DNA of 11,128 bases. Origin: Coriobacteriia bacterium. Its GTDB lineage: Bacteria > Actinomycetota > Coriobacteriia > Anaerosomatales > JAENZW01. The notes below the pieces were generated by a model. The model saw only the letters and a program-made list of their open reading frames with translations. It made no database searches and was not told the DNA's origin. A program made the translations under genes and the position numbers. Below, one piece after another: positions 7,541-11,128 of this stretch (position 1 is the first letter of the stretch; each line of letters begins with the position of its first letter). The stretch is taken from assembly GCA_029858605.1 (NCBI GenBank), contig JAOUET010000045.1, positions 1-11,128 of the forward strand. Direction: 5' to 3'.

Positions 7541-8850
7541 GCGGGAATGCCGACACCGTCGTCACGACGCTCGCGGCCGGCCGAAAGGCCAACCAGCTCT
7601 ACCCAGAGCAGCACCCGGCGTTCGTGGAAGCCCTCGATGCGCTCGTCACGGCCGTCAGCGATGCAACGGCGGCTGGCCCGTTCCGAATCAACGTCCACCA
7701 GGGACGCCTCTACCACGAGTCTGTCGTCATCTCTGAGGAAACTCCGGGCCTCACTTCGCTCGAGGAGGCCTTCGAGTCGCGGCGTATCGAGAGCCTGACG
7801 CTTCACCCAGGATTCACACGAGAAGAGGCCGTCGGCCTTGTCCACGTGCTCGGCCTGAAGCCGTCAACGTCCCTGGACATAGAGCGCGAGCTGGCCGATC
7901 GGGGCATTGCCAACGCGACCGTCGCCTTCCTCGCGGAGGATGAGGAGCAAGAGGAGCGGGATAGGTTGCGCGAGCAAGATCGCGCACTCTACAACAGGCT
8001 AGTGAGCGTACTGCGCACGATGTCCGCCCAGGTCGCCAAGGCGCATCACGCGGATCTCGAGAATGCTTCGGGACTCGTCGGCAACATCATGAGACGACTG
8101 CTGGAAGACCAGGCGTCCGTCCTCGGCCTGGCCACGATAAAGGGCCAAAGCGAAACGAACTTGTTCCACTCCATCAACGTGATGATCTACTCGCTCACCC
8201 TCGGTGCCTCCCTGGGGCTGCCCGAGGAGGGCATGGCTTCGCTCGGATTGGCAGGCTTGATGCACGATGTCGGAAAAGTCGTGTTCGACCCCGCCGATCC
8301 CAACCAGGCCCAGTCGATGCACGTGCTGCACCCGACGGTCGGAGCCGACATCCTCTCGCGCCTGCCCGACGACGACAAAGCTCCGATGCTCGTCGCATAC
8401 GAGCATCACATGCACACCGACGGGGCTGGCTTCCCAGATCGCCCGGCCGACTACGTGACCCATCCGTTCAGCAGGATGGTGGCGGTGGCCAACCGCTACG
8501 CCAACCTCGTCGACCCAGGCGCGAACCGCGAAGGACTGACGCCGGATCGGTCGATCATGCAGATCCTCGACGAGGCCGGCACGACGCTAGATCCACTGTT
8601 CGCGCGCCTCTTTGCCAAGGCGATGGGCGTCTTCCCCGTAGGCTGTCTGGTCAGACTGACCGACCAGACGGTCGGCGTCGTAGCGAGAGCCAGCAGCGAC
8701 GTCATGAAGCCCGTCGTCAGACTCACCTACGATGCCAAAGGACTCGAGCTGGACGACCCGCACGAGGTCGACCTGGCGGACGAGGGGCTCGAGATACTAG
8801 AGGTAGTCGAGCCGGAAAGCTTGAACGTAGAGGTATCCGAGAAACTCTAG
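7537..8850 (+). CDS. divergent HD-GYP domain protein
   Basis: This 437-residue protein has an N-terminal LYP-type module (about 8-110; QLYPEQHPAF, RRIESLTLHPGFTREEAVGL) followed by an HD-GYP-type domain (about 200-380). HD-GYP enzymes normally hydrolyse cyclic di-GMP or related cyclic dinucleotides. Visible motif residues are H211, the HD pair H243-D244 with K247, H265, and H290-H291 in HHMHTDGAGFP, where the usual form is HHERxDGxGYP. The aspartate of the usual VAD motif is Asn here (N319 in VAVANRYANL). These changes make catalysis uncertain, and it may be a weak enzyme or a nucleotide-binding effector. The GTG start at 7537 overlaps the stop of the upstream gene by four bases and is fixed by that coupling. 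No membrane segment is seen. The family call is confident, the activity is not. Confidence 0.9.
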   Translation: MSGNADTVVTTLAAGRKANQLYPEQHPAFVEALDALVTAVSDATAAGPFRINVHQGRLYHESVVISEETPGLTSLEEAFESRRIESLTLHPGFTREEAVGLVHVLGLKPSTSLDIERELADRGIANATVAFLAEDEEQEERDRLREQDRALYNRLVSVLRTMSAQVAKAHHADLENASGLVGNIMRRLLEDQASVLGLATIKGQSETNLFHSINVMIYSLTLGASLGLPEEGMASLGLAGLMHDVGKVVFDPADPNQAQSMHVLHPTVGADILSRLPDDDKAPMLVAYEHHMHTDGAGFPDRPADYVTHPFSRMVAVANRYANLVDPGANREGLTPDRSIMQILDEAGTTLDPLFARLFAKAMGVFPVGCLVRLTDQTVGVVARASSDVMKPVVRLTYDAKGLELDDPHEVDLADEGLEILEVVEPESLNVEVSEKL

Positions 8851-8857
8851 CCGAGAG

Positions 8858-8869
8858 CCGCCTAGGCGG
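8858..8869. repeat. 12-bp perfect palindrome between convergent gene ends
   Basis: CCGCCTAGGCGG is its own reverse complement. It spans the stop codon (8862-8864) of the minus-strand winged-helix gene and lies 8 bases after the HD-GYP stop. Flanking AGCC and GGCT could lengthen the hairpin imperfectly. There is no T run on either strand, so a rho-independent terminator is not supported. It may be a weak bidirectional pause or chance. Confidence 0.3.
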
Positions 8870-9218
8870 GTGGCTGCGGATTGATCTTGTGCAGGACCAG
8901 CGCGATGAGCGCCAGTCTTCGGCCGCGATCCTGGCACGCCTCAACGAATCTTGCGATGGTCTGGCGCATCTCGGGAGTCGGCTTGTAGCGGATGAGGCCG
9001 CCTGCACACTGGAGAATGCGCCCATCACAGAGCGCATCGATCTCGGGTTCCAGTTCGTCGACTTTGCGGCCCAGCCGGGAGGCAAGCCCGTTCGCGTCGA
9101 GAACCGCCTCGGGGTTGCGGTGAAAGAATACCAGGATGTCCCACGTCAGTAGCGAGCGAACGTGGCGCTCCACGAATTGCATGACGGAGGGGCCGAGGAC
9201 CCCCTCAAGGTCGTACAC
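8862..9218 (-). CDS. small winged-helix-like protein
   Basis: This encodes 118 residues with no firmly recognised family. The pattern of helices (LLTWDILVFFHRNP, DANGLASRLGRKVDELEPEI, then a short strand pair GRILQCAGGLIRYKP) resembles a winged helix-turn-helix domain, followed by a basic C-terminal helix (RRLALIALVLHKI). A role in transcription control or protein interaction is an inference. The start is placed at the GTG at 9216-9218, because GAGGA lies exactly seven bases upstream. A TTG at 9261-9263 would add 15 residues but has no ribosome site. A strong promoter-like pair lies upstream at 9325-9352. The gene is convergent with the HD-GYP gene, with 11 bases between the stops, so it is a separate transcription unit. 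Confidence 0.7.
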   Translation of the reverse strand: MYDLEGVLGPSVMQFVERHVRSLLTWDILVFFHRNPEAVLDANGLASRLGRKVDELEPEIDALCDGRILQCAGGLIRYKPTPEMRQTIARFVEACQDRGRRLALIALVLHKINPQPPA

Positions 9219-9225
9219 CGCACCG

Positions 9226-9230
9226 TCCTC
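9226..9230 (-). promoter_or_regulatory. Shine-Dalgarno deciding the winged-helix gene start
   Basis: GAGGA on the minus strand lies 7 bases before the GTG at 9216-9218. The alternative TTG at 9261-9263 has no such site, so this decides for the shorter protein. Confidence 0.55.
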
Positions 9231-9324
9231 TGTCAGGAATATTCGGCCGCTCTTTGCGGCCAACCACTGACCGCCGGAAGCGGCCGCCTCACCACCCTGC
9301 GCGAAGAAGACACGAAGCAGAACA

Positions 9325-9352
9325 AGTGTACCTTAACGCTCTGACCTGTCCA
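9325..9352 (-). promoter_or_regulatory. candidate sigma-70 type promoter for the winged-helix gene
   Basis: On the minus strand TGGACA (9352-9347) matches the -35 consensus at five of six bases, and TACACT (9330-9325) matches the -10 at four of six, with a 16-base spacer. Transcription would start near 9317, leaving about 100 bases of leader before the GTG at 9218. The remainder of 9219-9457 holds no gene; a weak GCGGG/CCCGC hairpin lies at 9370-9385. Confidence 0.5.
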
Positions 9353-9457
9353 GGTGTTGCGGACGGGCGGCGGGAACAAGCCCGCGGGTGGCAGTGAGAT
9401 GCTGTTCGTCGGTTGCAGGCCGCTGACTATCAGGCGCAGGAGCTTCGGCGGATGCCT

Positions 9458-9868
9458 CTAGCCCGAGGCGGCCTCTTCGAGAGCGCATATCCTCTGCATC
9501 CTGGCTGCAAGCAGGTACAGCACTCCCCCGATCACCATGGGAGCGATGAGTACGACGGCGTTGACGAGCCACACGCCCGACTCCCACTCCGCAAGCAAGC
9601 CCCAAACGACGATCCCGACCGAACCGACGATCAGGCCGGCGCCGGCGAGTCCCTCGTAGAACCATCCGATTGCGAGCGCCACAGCTGCGATGAGCAGCGG
9701 TATGGCTGCACTTCCCGCAGACTCCGCCAACGGTTTGCCTTGGTACGAATAGTCCGCACCGAACGCCGCCACGCCCCAGAACACGCCCCCGGCCGCAACG
9801 AAGAGGCGCGCAATGATGCGCTCCACGTTCATCCGCTCCGTGCTACACGTTCTTGCCAGAAGCTCCAT
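9458..9868 (-). CDS. four-helix integral membrane protein of unknown function
   Basis: This encodes 136 residues dominated by about four hydrophobic segments: IIARLFVAAGGVFWGVAAFG, AIPLLIAAVALAIGWFY, GAGLIVGSVGIVVWGLL and VNAVVLIAPMVIGGVLYLL. It is therefore an inner-membrane protein with short loops and a short polar tail. No family was recognised and no catalytic motif is visible. The ATG at 9866-9868 was chosen because AAGGAGA lies six bases upstream; the upstream in-frame residues are basic and not membrane-like. The gene is 95 bases downstream of the ferredoxin-reductase-like gene on the same strand, so it may be cotranscribed with it or have its own weak promoter. Function is unknown. 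Confidence 0.75.
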   Translation of the reverse strand: MELLARTCSTERMNVERIIARLFVAAGGVFWGVAAFGADYSYQGKPLAESAGSAAIPLLIAAVALAIGWFYEGLAGAGLIVGSVGIVVWGLLAEWESGVWLVNAVVLIAPMVIGGVLYLLAARMQRICALEEAASG

Positions 9869-9874
9869 GTCCAG

Positions 9875-9881
9875 TCTCCTT
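9875..9881 (-). promoter_or_regulatory. Shine-Dalgarno fixing the membrane protein start
   Basis: AAGGAGA on the minus strand is six bases before the ATG at 9866-9868. It selects this start over upstream in-frame codons. Confidence 0.7.
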
Positions 9882-9963
9882 GTCTCGCCCCTCGACTTCT
9901 TGGCTGCGCCGCTCAAGGCGCGCACCCTGTTCGTCCTGTATTATTCCCCGTCTCTCATCCACT

Positions 9964-10671
9964 TCATGTCCGCGGTCCGGTTCCGAACCTCTCCACCAGT
10001 CGCCGCTCCTCATCGACCGAAAGCTGATTCAGCACCATCTCCATCGCCTCCACCATCACAGGTGGCCCGGCGGTCACGAAGAGCCGCGAGGCACTGTCGG
10101 GCACGCCGTTTCGAACGACGGCCGCGGAGATGAAGCCCGTCTCCCCACGCCAGTCCTCCCCGGCCTGCTCGAACACGTGCAACACGCGGATCCCGTACTC
10201 CTCGAGTCCCTCGAATTCGCTGCGAAACGGCACGCACGCGGGCGACCTGTTCCCGTACACGAGTACGGCGTCCAGCCCGTTCGATCGAGCGACCGCGTCC
10301 CTGATCATACTTCTGACCGGCGTGATTCCTATGCCGCCCACGAGGAAGACGACTTTCGGTGGAGGGTCGGGCAACAAGAAGTGTCCCATCGGCCCAGAGA
10401 CGCGCACGCCCCCACCCGGCTGTAGCCCAGCGAGAGCACGCTTGAACGGAGACCCGCTCAGTCGAGTCGTGATCTCGATCGCCTCGTCGCCGGGAGCGGA
10501 GCAGTGCGAGAACGGCTTGGCCGATGGACCCTCCGACGGCTCGAGATGCAGCCTCAGATACTGCCCGGCTGCGAATGCGTATTCCTTCGGCCGAGAGAAT
10601 GAGAAGAGGGCCACGTCGTCACATATGTCCTCGCGCCGAAGCAGCCGGACGCTGTGTGTTCCTGCCTTCAC
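9964..10671 (-). CDS. ferredoxin/flavodoxin reductase-like FAD/NAD(P) oxidoreductase
   Basis: This 235-residue enzyme consists of a FAD-binding beta-barrel and a NAD(P)-binding domain of the ferredoxin-NADP reductase superfamily. The flavin-binding motif is KPFSHCSAP (52-60), where relatives have RxYSxxS. The pyridine-nucleotide glycine motif is GGIGITP (112-118), and the C-terminal domain has the expected FVTAGPPVMVEAM. There is no [2Fe-2S] ferredoxin domain, so it must pass electrons to or from a separate partner. It is likely cytoplasmic. The start is set at the GTG at 10669-10671 by an AGGAGG five bases upstream; a GTG at 10714-10716 would add 15 residues and has no site. It is divergent from the selenoprotein gene with a 52-base gap. 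The specific partner and physiological direction are unknown. Confidence 0.85.
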   Translation of the reverse strand: MKAGTHSVRLLRREDICDDVALFSFSRPKEYAFAAGQYLRLHLEPSEGPSAKPFSHCSAPGDEAIEITTRLSGSPFKRALAGLQPGGGVRVSGPMGHFLLPDPPPKVVFLVGGIGITPVRSMIRDAVARSNGLDAVLVYGNRSPACVPFRSEFEGLEEYGIRVLHVFEQAGEDWRGETGFISAAVVRNGVPDSASRLFVTAGPPVMVEAMEMVLNQLSVDEERRLVERFGTGPRT

Positions 10672-10676
10672 CAGTC

Positions 10677-10682
10677 CCTCCT
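10677..10682 (-). promoter_or_regulatory. Shine-Dalgarno fixing the reductase start
   Basis: AGGAGG on the minus strand, five bases before the GTG at 10669-10671, decides for the 235-residue protein. Confidence 0.7.
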
Positions 10683-10689
10683 CTCGCTT

Positions 10690-10705
10690 CTGGGAACATA
10701 CCCAG
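10690..10705. promoter_or_regulatory. dyad framing a -10-like hexamer in the divergent intergenic region
   Basis: CTGGG (10690-10694) and CCCAG (10701-10705) are inverted repeats separated by six bases. On the minus strand the spacer reads TATGTT, a TANNNT-type -10 box for the reductase gene that would start transcription near 10688. A repressor dyad directly over a promoter is a plausible reading. No good -35 is visible. Confidence 0.35.
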
Positions 10706-10723
10706 CAAACGTCCACTCAGATT

Positions 10724-11128
10724 ATGGCGATGGTTGCACTTACTGACACCCGAGTGAGAGCGCCCGAGTTCCTCGAGGGACTCGAGTGGGTGAACTCCGC
10801 CCAGCCACTGCAATTGGCGAGTCTTCGCGGTCGTTGCGTTCTTCTCGACTTCTGGACCTTCGGTTGAATCAACTGCATGCACGTGCTCCCGCGTGTCCGG
10901 GAGGTGGAGGATATCTTCCCGTCCGATCTCGTCGTGATCGGCGTGCATGCCGGGAAGTTTCGGGCAGAACGAGAAACGGCGCGGATCCGCCGGGCGTGCG
11001 ACCGTCTCGGCGTCACGCATCCCGTAGTAAACGATCGTGCGTACCGCATCTGGCGCGCGTACGATGTCGGTGCTTGGCCAACGATCGCGCTCATCGACCC
11101 AGACGGCTACCCGTCGGAACGCAGTCGG
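10724..11128 (+). CDS. NHLRC2-type thioredoxin-fold protein, putative selenoprotein, 5' part
   Basis: The first 135 codons are present and the gene runs off the right edge. It matches the N-terminal thioredoxin-like domain of NHLRC2-type proteins, which normally precedes NHL repeats. Visible features are RVRAPEF, then LASLRGRCVLLDFWTFG, an in-frame TGA (codon 48), INCMHVLPRV, VIGVHAGKF, THPVVNDRAYRIW, GAWPTIALIDPDG. Relatives read DFWTYCCINCMHVLP, so the TGA sits on the first Cys of CxxC and would give U48-I-N-C51. The redox motif suggests thiol-disulfide exchange or peroxide-type chemistry. No signal peptide is seen. The ATG at 10724-10726 (or 10730) is the only start in frame near the domain; no Shine-Dalgarno is seen. 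Sec decoding is inferred; the alternative is a nonsense mutation or sequencing error. Confidence 0.8.
10865..10867 (+). other. in-frame TGA, putative selenocysteine codon
   Basis: The TGA replaces the first Cys of the CxxC redox motif (FG-TGA-INC). TGA is one base from the Cys codons TGC and TGT. The 87 downstream codons keep the family pattern in the same frame and contain no further stop. A SECIS-like hairpin follows at 10886-10903. Confidence 0.75.
10886..10903 (+). promoter_or_regulatory. candidate bacterial SECIS hairpin
   Basis: CTCCCG (10886-10891) pairs perfectly with CGGGAG (10898-10903), leaving the six-base loop CGTGTC. The loop begins 25 bases after the TGA, with 24 bases between, inside the range described for bacterial SECIS elements, and has G as its second base followed by U. 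Bacterial SECIS elements lie in the coding region just after the UGA and bind SelB. The stem is short, so a chance hairpin in GC-rich DNA cannot be excluded. Confidence 0.55.

Noticed and set aside
9368..9386. Rho-independent terminator after the membrane protein gene
   Set aside because: Only a 5-bp GC stem (GCGGG/CCCGC) with no T run on the minus strand.
10865..10867. Simple premature stop making a pseudogene of the thioredoxin-fold gene
   Set aside because: The stop falls exactly on a redox Cys position, the frame is intact on both sides, and a SECIS-like hairpin follows. It remains the main alternative but is less likely.
10877..11128. Separate gene starting at the ATG at 10877, after the TGA
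   Set aside because: There is no ribosome site, and the protein would begin inside the thioredoxin active-site helix, so it is the continuation of the upstream frame.

Overview
The window is about 11.1 kb of GC-rich bacterial chromosome. GC-rich third codon positions, many GTG starts, clear Shine-Dalgarno sites and tightly packed operons suggest a high-GC Gram-positive (actinobacterial) lineage, possibly an anaerobic one such as the Coriobacteriia. That placement is an inference from gene content and style; no marker gene is present. No rRNA, tRNA, CRISPR array, insertion sequence or phage gene was seen.

Layout from left to right. (1) Positions 2-316 hold the 3' end of a plus-strand Maf-type nucleotide pyrophosphatase. 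(2) Positions 5332 down to 313 hold a compact five-gene minus-strand operon. In transcription order it encodes a CNNM/CBS/CorC (HlyC-type) membrane protein, a large PspC/LiaF-like membrane protein, a second smaller PspC protein with the reverse domain order, an amidohydrolase-2 family enzyme and a class I SAM methyltransferase. Genes overlap or are spaced by about 12 bases or fewer. The first three suggest an envelope-homeostasis theme. (3) Positions 5333-5557 are a divergent regulatory region with a putative leaderless -10 box for the minus operon, a candidate plus-strand promoter and a strong two-tier hairpin in the plus-strand leader. (4) Positions 5558-8850 hold a translationally coupled plus-strand pair, a HEAT-repeat-like protein and a divergent HD-GYP protein. 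Both begin with the same type of N-terminal module, so they probably form a signalling pair. (5) Positions 8862-9218 encode a small winged-helix-like protein on the minus strand. (6) Positions 9458-10671 hold a four-helix membrane protein and a FAD/NAD(P) ferredoxin-reductase-like enzyme, both minus strand. (7) From 10724 to the right edge there is a divergent plus-strand gene for a thioredoxin-fold protein of the NHLRC2 type, cut off by the window.

The standout is gene (7). Its reading frame is interrupted by one TGA at 10865-10867, exactly where the first cysteine of the family's redox CxxC motif should be (residues FG-TGA-INC). Family-type sequence continues in the same frame for 87 codons to the window edge. 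A perfect 6-bp stem with a 6-nt, G-containing loop starts 18 nt after the TGA, its loop beginning 25 nt after it, as expected for a bacterial SECIS element. The best reading is a selenoprotein with a UxxC active site rather than a broken gene. A conventional gene caller would truncate or miss it.
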